From an uncultured Burkholderiales bacterium (lineage in GTDB: Bacteria > Pseudomonadota > Gammaproteobacteria > Burkholderiales > Burkholderiaceae_C), in NCBI GenBank assembly GCA_937864005.1, contig CALMIL010000215.1, positions 1-49,968 on the forward strand: a stretch of DNA of 49,968 nt. The letters are read 5' to 3'. The position numbers and the translations under genes are program-made. Below the pieces are notes generated by a model. That model had not been told where the DNA came from and did no database searches. It saw only the letters and a program-made list of their open reading frames with translations. Shown piece by piece: positions 8,996 to 15,464 of the stretch. Position 1 is the first letter of the stretch. Each line of letters starts with the position of its first letter.

Positions 8996-9696
8996 ACGAT
9001 CGCGGCCGGCGCGTCTGGCTCTTCGATTTGGACAATACGCTGCACAACGCGTCGCACTTCGCGTTCGGCGGCATCAACGGCGCGATGACCGAGTACATCG
9101 TGCGCGAACTGGCGATGACGCCGCCCGAGGCCGACGCGCTGCGCCGCACCTACTGGCTGCGCTACGGCGCGACGCTGCTCGGGCTGGTGCGCCACCACGG
9201 CGTGCGCGCCGAGCATTTCCTGCATCACACCCACGTCCTGCCCGGGCTCGAGGATGCGGTGCACGGCGACGCCCGCGACCTCGCCGCGCTGCAGGCGCTG
9301 CGCGGGCGCAAGATCATCCTGACCAATGCGCCGCGCGCCTACGCCGAGCGCGTGCTTCGCGTGCTCGGCATCGGCCGCGTCTTCGACGCCGTGATCGCGG
9401 TCGAAGACATGCGCATGTTCGGCGAACTGCGCCCCAAGCCCGACGCGCGCATGCTGCGCCGGCTCGCCGCGCAACTGGGGGTGCCGGCGTCTCGCTGCGT
9501 GCTGATCGAGGACACGCTCGCGCACCAGAAGGCGGCGCGCAGCGTCGGCATGCGCACCGTCTGGATGCAGCGCTGGGCGCGCAAAGCGGCGCGCTCGCAT
9601 CCGGCTGCGGCCCGGCACGCGGTTCGGCCGCCGTATGTCGACCGCCGCGTCACGCGGCTGCGCGATCTGCTGAAGATCGCGGCGCGAATTGCGTGA
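8992..9696 (+). CDS. HAD-family phosphatase, pyrimidine 5'-nucleotidase type
   Basis: A 234-residue HAD hydrolase. Motif I is WLFDLDNTL with nucleophile Asp12 and Asp14, motif II is the Thr in IILTNAP, motif III is a Lys in ELRPKPD, and motif IV is VLIEDT. A helical cap lies between motifs I and II. This matches the pyrimidine 5'-nucleotidase/SDT1-like subgroup often placed between argB and slmA in Burkholderiales; its proposed role is dephosphorylating pyrimidine nucleotides, but the substrate is not proven by sequence. GTG start at 8992 overlapping the Dph6-like stop, so there is no room for a separate leader. The C-terminus is basic. Confidence 0.85.
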   Translation: MNDRGRRVWLFDLDNTLHNASHFAFGGINGAMTEYIVRELAMTPPEADALRRTYWLRYGATLLGLVRHHGVRAEHFLHHTHVLPGLEDAVHGDARDLAALQALRGRKIILTNAPRAYAERVLRVLGIGRVFDAVIAVEDMRMFGELRPKPDARMLRRLAAQLGVPASRCVLIEDTLAHQKAARSVGMRTVWMQRWARKAARSHPAAARHAVRPPYVDRRVTRLRDLLKIAARIA

Positions 9697-9786
9697 ACAA
9701 GTGCGGAAGTTGGTGTTTACCTGCACCGAAAGCACGTCCGCGCGTATGCAAGAATTCCGCAGCCCAAACGCCGCGCGACCTCGACG

Positions 9787-10458
9787 ATGTCCGATACGAA
9801 TCCGCAAGCGATGCCCGACGAGGAGGTCGAAGCGCCCGCCGCCGATGCCGACGCGGCGGCGCCCGCGAAGCCTTCGCGCAAGCGGCCCAAGCCCGGCGAA
9901 CGACGCATCCAGATTCTGCAGACGCTGGCCGCGATGCTCGAGGAGCCGGGCGCCGAGCGGGTGACGACGGCGGCGCTCGCCGCGCGCATCGAGGTGTCGG
10001 AGGCCGCGCTGTATCGCCACTTCGCGAGCAAGGCGCAGATGTTCGAGGGCCTGATCGATTTCATCGAGCACAGCGTCTTCACGCTCGTCAACCAGATCAC
10101 CGAGCGCGAGGCCGACGGCCACGTGCAGGCAAGCCGCATCGTCGGCGTGCTGCTGCAGTTCGGCGAGAAGAATCCCGGCATGACGCGCGTGATGGCGGGC
10201 GACGCGCTCGTCTTCGAGCACGAGCGGCTGCTCGCGCGGATGAACCAGTTCTTCGACCGCGTCGAGTCGCAGCTGCGCCAGAGCCTGCGCGCGGCCGCCG
10301 AGGCGGCGGGGTCGCAGACGCCGACGGTCGACGCCAACGTCAGGGCCTCGGTGCTGACGGCGTTTTGCGTCGGCCGGCTGCAGCGCTTTGCACGCTCCGG
10401 CTTCAAGCGGCTGCCGACCGAACAGCTCGACGCCGCGCAGGGCGTGCTGCTCGGCTGA
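9787..10458 (+). CDS. slmA: Nucleoid occlusion factor SlmA (TetR family)
   Basis: A 223-residue TetR-fold DNA-binding protein that blocks FtsZ assembly over the unsegregated nucleoid. The N-terminal 35 residues are acidic and Pro/Ala-rich, then GERRIQILQTLAAMLEEPG and the helix-turn-helix (about residues 59-85, with LAARIEVSEAALYRHFASKAQ) match SlmA rather than ordinary TetR regulators. The C-terminal SlmA features ITEREADGHVQA, ALVFEHERLLARMNQ and FCVGRLQRFARSGFKR are also present. ATG at 9787 is the first suitable start, about 90 bp after the HAD gene. The argB-HAD-slmA linkage supports the name. Confidence 0.93.
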   Translation: MSDTNPQAMPDEEVEAPAADADAAAPAKPSRKRPKPGERRIQILQTLAAMLEEPGAERVTTAALAARIEVSEAALYRHFASKAQMFEGLIDFIEHSVFTLVNQITEREADGHVQASRIVGVLLQFGEKNPGMTRVMAGDALVFEHERLLARMNQFFDRVESQLRQSLRAAAEAAGSQTPTVDANVRASVLTAFCVGRLQRFARSGFKRLPTEQLDAAQGVLLG

Positions 10459-10494
10459 AACGCGGGGCGGAAGCCCGCCGCGCTGCGCGCTGGC

Positions 10495-10500
10495 TACACT
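10495..10500 (+). promoter_or_regulatory. Candidate -10 box for the DUF815 gene, leaderless spacing
   Basis: TACACT ends eight bases before the ATG at 10509. That spacing would put the transcription start at or within a base or two of the ATG. GGGG just before the ATG is too close to serve as a Shine-Dalgarno site. Confidence 0.45.
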
Positions 10501-10508
10501 CGCCGGGG

Positions 10509-11384
10509 ATGACAGCGACCGATTCCATCGAAAGACTGATCGCGCGCGCCGAGCAGTTGCTGACGCGGCTCGAAGCCGTGCTGCCGCGGCCACTCAGCGC
10601 GCCCGACTGGGCGGCGTCGATCGCCTTTCGCTACCGCAAGCGCGGCGCATCGGGCGTCGTCGAGCCGGTGCGCCACGTGGCGGCGATCCGGCTCGATTCG
10701 CTCGTCGAGGTCGAGCCGCAGAAGCAGCGCCTGCTGCGCAATACGGCCCAGTTCGTCGCCGGTCAGCGCGCCAACAACGTGCTGCTGACCGGCGCGCGCG
10801 GCACCGGGAAAAGCTCGCTCATCAAGGCCGTTCTCAACGAATTCGCGCCGCGCGGGCTGCGCCTGATCGAGGTCGACAAGGCCGACCTCGTCGACCTGCC
10901 CGATATCGTCGATCTGGTCGCCGAGCGGCCCGAGCGCTTCATCGTCTTCTGCGACGACCTGAGCTTCGACGAGGGCGAGCCGGGCTACAAGGCGCTGAAG
11001 TCGATCCTCGACGGGTCGGTTGCGCAATCGAGCGAGAACGTGCTGATCTACGCGACGAGCAACCGCCGCCACCTGCTGCCCGAGTACATGAAGGAGAACC
11101 TCACGTACAAGCATACCGACGACGGCGAGGTCCACCCCGGCGAGGTGGTGGAGGAGAAGATTTCGCTCTCCGAGCGCTTCGGCCTGTGGGTCAGCTTCTA
11201 CCCCTTCAGCCAGGACGAGTACCTCGCGATCGTCGCCCAGTGGCTGCGACATTTCGGTGTCGCCGAGGATGCGATCCGCAATGCCCGCCAGGAGTCGCTC
11301 GTCTGGGCCCTCGAGCGCGGTTCGCGCTCCGGCCGCGTCGCATTCCAGTTCGCGAGCGACTACAGCGGGCGCGGCGCCGCGTGA
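10509..11384 (+). CDS. DUF815 family AAA-type ATP-binding protein
   Basis: A 291-residue P-loop ATPase of uncharacterised function. Walker A is GARGTGKS (residues 95-102) and Walker B is FIVFCDD (144-150), followed by a sensor-like ATSNRRHL block. The DUF815 signatures FCDDLSFDEGE, YKALKSILDGS and KHTDDGEVHPGE are clear, as is LSERFGLWVSFYPFSQDEYL near the C-terminus. The N-terminal 65 residues are helical and hydrophilic. No membrane segment. In related genomes such ATPases often sit next to a mutT-type Nudix gene, as here; what the pair does together is unknown. Cytoplasmic ATPase activity is the only safe inference. Start supported by the adjacent TACACT box. Confidence 0.88.
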   Translation: MTATDSIERLIARAEQLLTRLEAVLPRPLSAPDWAASIAFRYRKRGASGVVEPVRHVAAIRLDSLVEVEPQKQRLLRNTAQFVAGQRANNVLLTGARGTGKSSLIKAVLNEFAPRGLRLIEVDKADLVDLPDIVDLVAERPERFIVFCDDLSFDEGEPGYKALKSILDGSVAQSSENVLIYATSNRRHLLPEYMKENLTYKHTDDGEVHPGEVVEEKISLSERFGLWVSFYPFSQDEYLAIVAQWLRHFGVAEDAIRNARQESLVWALERGSRSGRVAFQFASDYSGRGAA

Positions 11385-11535
11385 GCCGCGAAAGAGGGAC
11401 CCCACGCAGCGGGGATCGAAGCGAGCGAACGCGGCGGCTTGCCGACCACACCCGCGCATCGATCGGCGCCAGCGCTGCGCAGGCAACCGAGCGGGCGATG
11501 CGTCGCCGCAGGCCGGTGCTTTGAGCGCGGATCGA

Positions 11536-11700
11536 GAAGGCGGCGAACCGCGCCGTCCGATGGGCGTCGAAGGTCACGAATCGCGCCGTGCCGTGGACGT
11601 CGAGAACCCTGAGCCGCGCCGTCCGGTGGACGTCGAAAACTGTGAGCCGCGCCGTCCGGTGGACGTCGAGAACTGTGAACCGCGCCGTCCGGTGGACGTC
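11536..11700 (+). repeat. Five tandem 33-bp units at the start of the Nudix gene
   Basis: Five consecutive 33-bp units at 11536, 11569, 11602, 11635 and 11668. Units 3-5 are nearly identical, units 1-2 diverged. Read in the Nudix frame, each encodes the 11-residue pattern [11 protein letters not shown], and the last runs straight into the conserved AVGVLI strand. Unit length is a multiple of three, so copy-number change would keep the frame. Confidence 0.9.
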
Positions 11701-12099
11701 GCGGTGGGCGTGCTGATCGACGGCGAAGGCCGCTTCCTGCTGACGAGCCGGCCGGTCGGCAAGGTCTACGCCGGCTACTGGGAGTTCCCCGGTGGCAAGC
11801 TCGAAGCAGGCGAGAGCGTCGAGCAGGCGCTGCGGCGCGAACTGCACGAGGAGCTCGGCATCACGATAGGCGCCGCCGAACCGTGGCAGGTCGAACTCTT
11901 CGACTATCCGCATGCGCTCGTGCGGCTGCACTTTTGCAAGGTATTCGCGTGGAGCGGCGACTTCGAGATGCGCGAGGGCCAGGCAATGGCGTGGCAGACG
12001 CTGCCGGTCGAGGTCGCGCCGGTGCTGCCCGGCACGCTGCCGGTGCTGCGCTGGTTTGCCGGCGAACGCGGTTTCAGCGGCCCGACGCTCGGTGGCTGA
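11560..12099 (+). CDS. MutT-type Nudix hydrolase with repetitive N-terminal extension
   Basis: A Nudix pyrophosphatase, probably an 8-oxo-dGTP diphosphatase that cleans the nucleotide pool. The core runs from [13 protein letters not shown] through the [18 protein letters not shown] segment, and the Nudix box G-x5-E-x7-REL-x-EE-x-GI is complete (about residues 78-101 from this start). The following [14 protein letters not shown] also matches MutT. In-frame starts are ATG 11560 (179 residues, used here), TTG 11521 and GTG 11692. Family members normally have only a few residues before VDVAVG, so the extra 40 residues made of 11-residue repeats are an anomaly; if translation starts at the last GTG the repeats are leader. 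Same strand as the DUF815 ATPase, 175 bp upstream. Confidence 0.82.
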   Translation: MGVEGHESRRAVDVENPEPRRPVDVENCEPRRPVDVENCEPRRPVDVAVGVLIDGEGRFLLTSRPVGKVYAGYWEFPGGKLEAGESVEQALRRELHEELGITIGAAEPWQVELFDYPHALVRLHFCKVFAWSGDFEMREGQAMAWQTLPVEVAPVLPGTLPVLRWFAGERGFSGPTLGG

Positions 12100-12133
12100 C
12101 GCGCCGGCGCTGCCGCGCGCAAGCGGGAGCGCT

Positions 12134-12142
12134 TGCTACACT
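12134..12142 (+). promoter_or_regulatory. Extended -10 promoter element of the hisI-hisE operon, leaderless spacing
   Basis: TGC followed by TACACT is an extended -10 element ending six bases before the hisI ATG. The predicted transcription start is the A of that ATG. No Shine-Dalgarno sequence precedes hisI. Confidence 0.5.
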
Positions 12143-12148
12143 GCCCCG

Positions 12149-12538
12149 ATGAGCTGGCTCGACGAGGTGAAGTGGGACGCGCAGGGCTTGCTTCCGGTGA
12201 TCGCGCAGGAGGCCGGCAGCGGCGACGTGCTGATGGTCGCCTGGATGAACCGCGAGGCGCTCGCGCAGACGGCGGCGCGCGGCGAGGCGGTCTACTGGAG
12301 CCGGTCGCGCGGCCGGCTGTGGCACAAGGGAGAGGAATCCGGCCACATCCAGAAGGTGCACGAGATGCGGCTCGATTGCGACGGCGACGTGCTGCTGCTG
12401 CAGGTCACGCAGCTCGGCCACGAGCCCGGGATCGCCTGCCACACCGGGCGTCATGCGTGCTTCTTCCGGCGCCTGGAGGAGGGCGCCTGGGTCGAAGTCG
12501 AGCCGGTCTTGAAAGACCCGGCGTCGATCTATACATGA
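12149..12538 (+). CDS. hisI: Phosphoribosyl-AMP cyclohydrolase
   Basis: A 129-residue zinc and magnesium enzyme opening the adenine ring of PR-AMP, the third step of histidine synthesis. Diagnostic features: [30 protein letters not shown], the metal-binding DCDGD (residues 76-80) and the zinc cysteines C97 and C104 in [13 protein letters not shown], together with C77. It is separate from HisE, as usual in betaproteobacteria. ATG at 12149 is the first codon of the family N-terminus. The stop overlaps the hisE start by four bases. The rest of the his pathway lies outside this window. Confidence 0.96.
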   Translation: MSWLDEVKWDAQGLLPVIAQEAGSGDVLMVAWMNREALAQTAARGEAVYWSRSRGRLWHKGEESGHIQKVHEMRLDCDGDVLLLQVTQLGHEPGIACHTGRHACFFRRLEEGAWVEVEPVLKDPASIYT

Positions 12539-12903
12539 GGAAGATGGACACTGCGGCCGGCAACGATACGCTCGAGCGGCTGGCCGACGTCATCGCGCAG
12601 CGCCGCGCGAGCGGCACGGCCGAGACGAGTTACGTCGCGCGCCTCTTTGCCAAGGGCACCGATGCGATGCTCAAGAAGGTCGGCGAAGAGGCGACCGAGG
12701 TCGTGATGGCGGCCAAGGACGGCGCGCCGAAGGCGATCGTCGCCGAAGTCGCCGACCTGTGGTTCCACACGATGCTCGTGCTGGCCGCGTTCGAGTTGCG
12801 CCCGGCCGACGTGCTCGCCGAGCTCGAGCGGCGCGAGGGGCTGTCGGGGCTGGAAGAGTTCGCCGCGCGCAAGGCACAGGCAAGGGAGCAGGACGAGACA
12901 TGA
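12535..12903 (+). CDS. hisE: Phosphoribosyl-ATP diphosphatase
   Basis: A 122-residue MazG-like enzyme that hydrolyses PR-ATP to PR-AMP, just before the HisI step. The core is [47 protein letters not shown] and [16 protein letters not shown], with metal-binding acidic residues in the EEATE and EVADL helices. Start at ATG 12535 overlaps hisI; ATG 12544 would remove three residues. Its stop overlaps the next start by four bases. These overlaps point to one polycistronic, translationally coupled message. Confidence 0.95.
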   Translation: MRKMDTAAGNDTLERLADVIAQRRASGTAETSYVARLFAKGTDAMLKKVGEEATEVVMAAKDGAPKAIVAEVADLWFHTMLVLAAFELRPADVLAELERREGLSGLEEFAARKAQAREQDET

Positions 12904-13277
12904 CCGATACATCACTGGTACTTTCCGACCGCGAGCAGTCGCTCAAGAACGTCGGCCACGTCAGCTACGCGCTGCACACGATCGTCGCCGTCTCGGCGGT
13001 GATCCCGGGCGTGCAGGCGAGCATCCTGCTGCTGCTCGTCGCCTTCATCATCGACCTCGTGAAGAAGGGCGACGCCGCCGGCACGTGGCAGGAGTCGCAC
13101 TTCGGCTGGCGCATCCGCAGCGTGCTGTGGGCCGGCGTGCTGTATGTGCTGACGCTGCCGCTGTGGCTGCTGTTCTTCCTTCCGGGCTGGATCGCGTGGT
13201 GCGTGATCTCGCTGTGGTTCCTCTACCGCGTCGTGAAGGGCTGGATGTGCCTGAACGACAACCGGGCCGTGGCATGA
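12900..13277 (+). CDS. Small inner-membrane protein (DUF4870-like), in the his-hinT operon
   Basis: A 125-residue protein with about three membrane segments (near residues 23-55, 75-95 and 95-112) separated by a short basic loop containing [17 protein letters not shown]. This pattern fits the DUF4870/small membrane protein group seen between hisE and hinT in Burkholderiales. Function unknown. It starts within the hisE stop and its stop overlaps the hinT start, both as ATGA, so it is made with its neighbours. No catalytic motif is visible. Confidence 0.75.
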   Translation: MTDTSLVLSDREQSLKNVGHVSYALHTIVAVSAVIPGVQASILLLLVAFIIDLVKKGDAAGTWQESHFGWRIRSVLWAGVLYVLTLPLWLLFFLPGWIAWCVISLWFLYRVVKGWMCLNDNRAVA

Positions 13278-13621
13278 CGCAAGATTCCGACTGCATCTTC
13301 TGCAAGATCGCCGCCGGCAAGATTCCGAGCCGCAAGGTCTACGAGGACGACGAGCTTTTCGTCTTCCACGATATCGCGCCCTGGGCGCCGGTGCATTTCC
13401 TCGTCATCCCGAGGCAGCACATCGCGACCCTGTACGACACCGGCGACGAGCACGCCGCGATGCTCGGCCGCATGATGGCGCTGGCGCCGAAACTTGCGCG
13501 CGACCTGGGGGTCGAACGAGGGTTTCGCATCGTCGTCAATACCGGGCCCGACGGCGGCCAGGAGGTGCAGCACCTGCACATGCACGTGATGGGCGGGCCG
13601 CGGCCCTGGCTCAAGGGCTGA
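13274..13621 (+). CDS. hinT: Histidine triad (HIT) nucleotide-binding protein, HinT type
   Basis: A 115-residue purine nucleoside phosphoramidase. The opening CIFCKIAAGKIPS is typical of HinT, with two cysteines (C7, C10) that bind zinc in some members. The HIT motif HLHMHV gives the triad His100, His102 and His104. The middle contains the AFHDIAPWAPVH-like segment (VFHDIAPWAPVHFLVIP). Cytoplasmic dimer by family. The start overlaps the upstream membrane-protein stop. Natural substrate in bacteria is uncertain; adenosine phosphoramidates are cleaved in vitro by the family. Confidence 0.94.
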   Translation: MTQDSDCIFCKIAAGKIPSRKVYEDDELFVFHDIAPWAPVHFLVIPRQHIATLYDTGDEHAAMLGRMMALAPKLARDLGVERGFRIVVNTGPDGGQEVQHLHMHVMGGPRPWLKG

Positions 13622-13706
13622 TCGTCACGGCGCGCTCAGGCCGGCGGCAGGGCTGCAACCCGGCGTGGCGCGAAGACCTTGATCCCGGGCGAAACACGCG
13701 CTGACC

Positions 13707-13712
13707 TAGAAT
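13707..13712 (+). promoter_or_regulatory. Candidate -10 box of tatA
   Basis: TAGAAT, 26 bases before the tatA ATG, in the 117-bp gap after hinT. An AGGAG ribosome-binding site follows at 13727-13731. A -35 element is not obvious. Confidence 0.4.
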
Positions 13713-13738
13713 CGGCCGTACCTCGCAGGAGATAAATC

Positions 13739-13981
13739 ATGGGTTCATTCAGCATCTGGCATTGGCTGATCGTGCTGCTGGTTGTCGTGCTGATCTTCGG
13801 CACCAAGAAACTGAAGAATATCGGCTCCGACCTCGGCAGCGCCGTCAAGGGCTTCAAGGACGGCGTGCGCGACGGCTCGGCGTCGACCGCGGGCGACGGC
13901 CCGGCGGCCCCGGCGCAGCAGGTCGGCAATGCCCAGAAGACAGCCGAGACGGTCGACGTCGAGGCCAAGACCAAGGCCTGA
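13739..13981 (+). CDS. tatA: Twin-arginine translocase subunit TatA
   Basis: An 80-residue protein with one N-terminal membrane helix (residues 6-20), the FGTKKL hinge with its conserved FG, then an amphipathic helix with [17 protein letters not shown] and a flexible acidic/Ala-rich tail. TatA polymerises to form the passage for folded Tat substrates. Strong ribosome-binding site AGGAG seven bases upstream. Followed by tatB after 43 bp and tatC, the standard order. PetA, encoded further along this window, is a likely substrate. Confidence 0.96.
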   Translation: MGSFSIWHWLIVLLVVVLIFGTKKLKNIGSDLGSAVKGFKDGVRDGSASTAGDGPAAPAQQVGNAQKTAETVDVEAKTKA

Positions 13982-14024
13982 CGGAAGGGCCGCGCCCGCG
14001 AACCTTGCGCGGCCTGGACGCTGA

Positions 14025-14504
14025 ATGATCGACTTCGGCTTCGACAAGATCGCGCTGATCGGCGCCGTCGCGCTGATCGTCATCGGCCCCGAGAAGCTGC
14101 CGCGCGTCGCGCGCACGGTCGGTCACTTCGTCGGCAAGGCGCAGCGCTATGTCGCCGAGGTCAAGGCCGAGGTCAACCGCTCGATCGAACTCGACGAACT
14201 CAAGAAGATGAAGACCGAGTTCGAGGACGCCGCGCGCAACGTCGAGCAGACCGTATCGAACGAGATCCGCCAGACGACGAGCGAACTCGACGATGCGTGG
14301 AAGGAGATCAACGCGGACGGATCGCGCTACGACCCGATCGAGGATTCGCCGCCGCCGCCGCGCTACAAGCACCCGAAGAAGAACTGGCGTCTCAAGCGCG
14401 GCGCGATGCCGCAGTGGTACAAGCAGCGCCACGGCGTGCGCAGCAAGGCGCAGTCGGGCGCGGCGCGCGTGGCGCGTTTTCGGCCGCCGCGGCCGAGCGC
14501 CTGA
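14025..14504 (+). CDS. tatB: Twin-arginine translocase subunit TatB
   Basis: A 159-residue TatB. The N-terminal helix [20 protein letters not shown] and the hinge [13 protein letters not shown] distinguish it from TatA. A long charged amphipathic region follows, then a Pro-rich [19 protein letters not shown] segment and a basic tail, a common betaproteobacterial pattern. TatB binds TatC and receives the twin-arginine signal peptide. ATG at 14025. It ends shortly before a repeat-rich stretch of about 170 bp that separates it from tatC. Confidence 0.95.
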   Translation: MIDFGFDKIALIGAVALIVIGPEKLPRVARTVGHFVGKAQRYVAEVKAEVNRSIELDELKKMKTEFEDAARNVEQTVSNEIRQTTSELDDAWKEINADGSRYDPIEDSPPPPRYKHPKKNWRLKRGAMPQWYKQRHGVRSKAQSGAARVARFRPPRPSA

Positions 14505-14525
14505 AATGACGGCAGCCCCCGTGCT

Positions 14526-14675
14526 AGCGGCTTCGCCGCTTCGCAGCCCCCCGCCGGGACACCCAGCGCCGTTCGGGCGGCCCGGCGGGCGCTGAGATGA
14601 AACCCCCACGCTCGCTTGCGCTCGCTGCCCCCCAGGGGGGCGCTCAGTGGCTTCGGGCGGCCGGGCGCCACTGAG
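14526..14675. repeat. Palindromic repeat cluster between tatB and tatC
   Basis: Four inverted repeats in 150 bp: AGCGGC/GCCGCT (14526-14540); CAGCGCC (14564-14570) with GGCGCTG (14588-14594); a C-run facing a G-run around 14629-14640 inside a block of the form CCCCCACGCTCGCTTGCG that resembles repeats scattered in Burkholderiales genomes; and CTCAGTGGC (14643-14651) with GCCACTGAG (14667-14675). The second and fourth are two versions of one module, each with a TTCGGGCGGCC loop and each ending right at an ATGA. Confidence 0.8.
14597..14674 (+). CDS. Possible 25-codon leader ORF upstream of tatC
   Basis: An ATG at 14597, two bases after the first repeat hairpin, opens a 25-codon frame (MKPPRSLALAAPQGG at its start) that ends in TGA at 14672-14674, one base before the tatC ATG at 14676. 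The stop lies inside the 3' arm of the hairpin that abuts tatC. The peptide has no recognised homology and is encoded entirely by repeat DNA, so it may be a by-product of the insertion; alternatively its translation could open the tatC start. Low confidence as a gene. Confidence 0.25.
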   Translation: MKPPRSLALAAPQGGAQWLRAAGRH

Positions 14676-15464
14676 ATGAGCGACAAGCCCGACGGCCCCG
14701 ACGAGCTCGAGGGGACCGAGCAGCCTTTCGTCGAGCATCTGGTCGAACTGCGCGATCGCCTGATCCGCGCCCTGATCGCGGTCGGCATCGCCTTCGCCGC
14801 GCTGTCGATCTACCCCGGGCCGAGCGGCCTGTACGACCTGCTTGCCGCACCGCTCGTCGCGCACCTGCCGCAGGGCTCGACGATGATCGCGACGAACGTG
14901 ATCTCGCCGTTCCTGGTGCCGATCAAGATCACGCTGCTTGCCGCCTTCCTGATCGCGCTGCCGGTCGTGCTCTACCAGGTCTGGGCATTCGCCGCGCCGG
15001 GGCTGTATTCGCACGAGAAGCGGCTCGTGCTGCCGCTCGTGATATCGAGCACATTGCTGTTCTTCCTCGGCGTCGCGTTCTCGTATTTCTTCGTCTTCGG
15101 GCAGGTCTTCCGCTTCATCCAGAGCTTCGCGCCGAAGAGCATCACCGCCGCGCCGGATATCGAGGCCTATCTCGGCTTCGTGATGTCGATGTTCATCGCC
15201 TTCGGCGCCGCCTTCGAGGTGCCGATCGTCGTCGTCGTCCTTGCCCGGCTCGGGGTCGTGAGCATCGAAAAGCTGAAGGCGTTTCGCGCCTATTTCATCG
15301 TGCTGGCCTTCATCGTCGCCGCCGTGCTGACGCCGCCCGACGTTGTCTCGCAGCTCGCGCTCGCGATCCCGATGATCCTGCTCTACGAGATGGGCATCTG
15401 GGCGGCGCAACTCTTCATTCGGCACACCAAGGCGCCGGAGGAAGAGGAAACGCCGGCCGCCTGA
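14676..15464 (+). CDS. tatC: Sec-independent protein translocase TatC
   Basis: A 262-residue polytopic membrane protein that recognises twin-arginine signal peptides. The N-terminal EQPFVEHLVELRDRLIRAL holds the conserved Glu in the signal-binding site; six membrane segments follow, with the family features FAAPGLYSHEKR, FFLGVAFSYF and the PPDVVSQLALAIPMILLYE block. The C-terminus is acidic (KAPEEEETPAA). The ATG at 14676 immediately follows the 3' arm of a 9-bp hairpin and has no Shine-Dalgarno sequence, unlike tatA. Its stop is directly adjacent to the stop of the convergent protease gene. Confidence 0.96.
   Translation: MSDKPDGPDELEGTEQPFVEHLVELRDRLIRALIAVGIAFAALSIYPGPSGLYDLLAAPLVAHLPQGSTMIATNVISPFLVPIKITLLAAFLIALPVVLYQVWAFAAPGLYSHEKRLVLPLVISSTLLFFLGVAFSYFFVFGQVFRFIQSFAPKSITAAPDIEAYLGFVMSMFIAFGAAFEVPIVVVVLARLGVVSIEKLKAFRAYFIVLAFIVAAVLTPPDVVSQLALAIPMILLYEMGIWAAQLFIRHTKAPEEEETPAA

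Noticed and set aside
9712..9727. Short imperfect palindrome GGTG...CACC upstream of slmA as an autoregulatory operator
   Set aside because: It does not match the known SlmA site GTGAGTACTCAC and such short symmetries are common by chance.
11536..11700. 33-bp repeats as a possible CRISPR array
   Set aside because: The units are contiguous with no spacers, are coding in frame and are followed by a Nudix domain; no cas genes are present.
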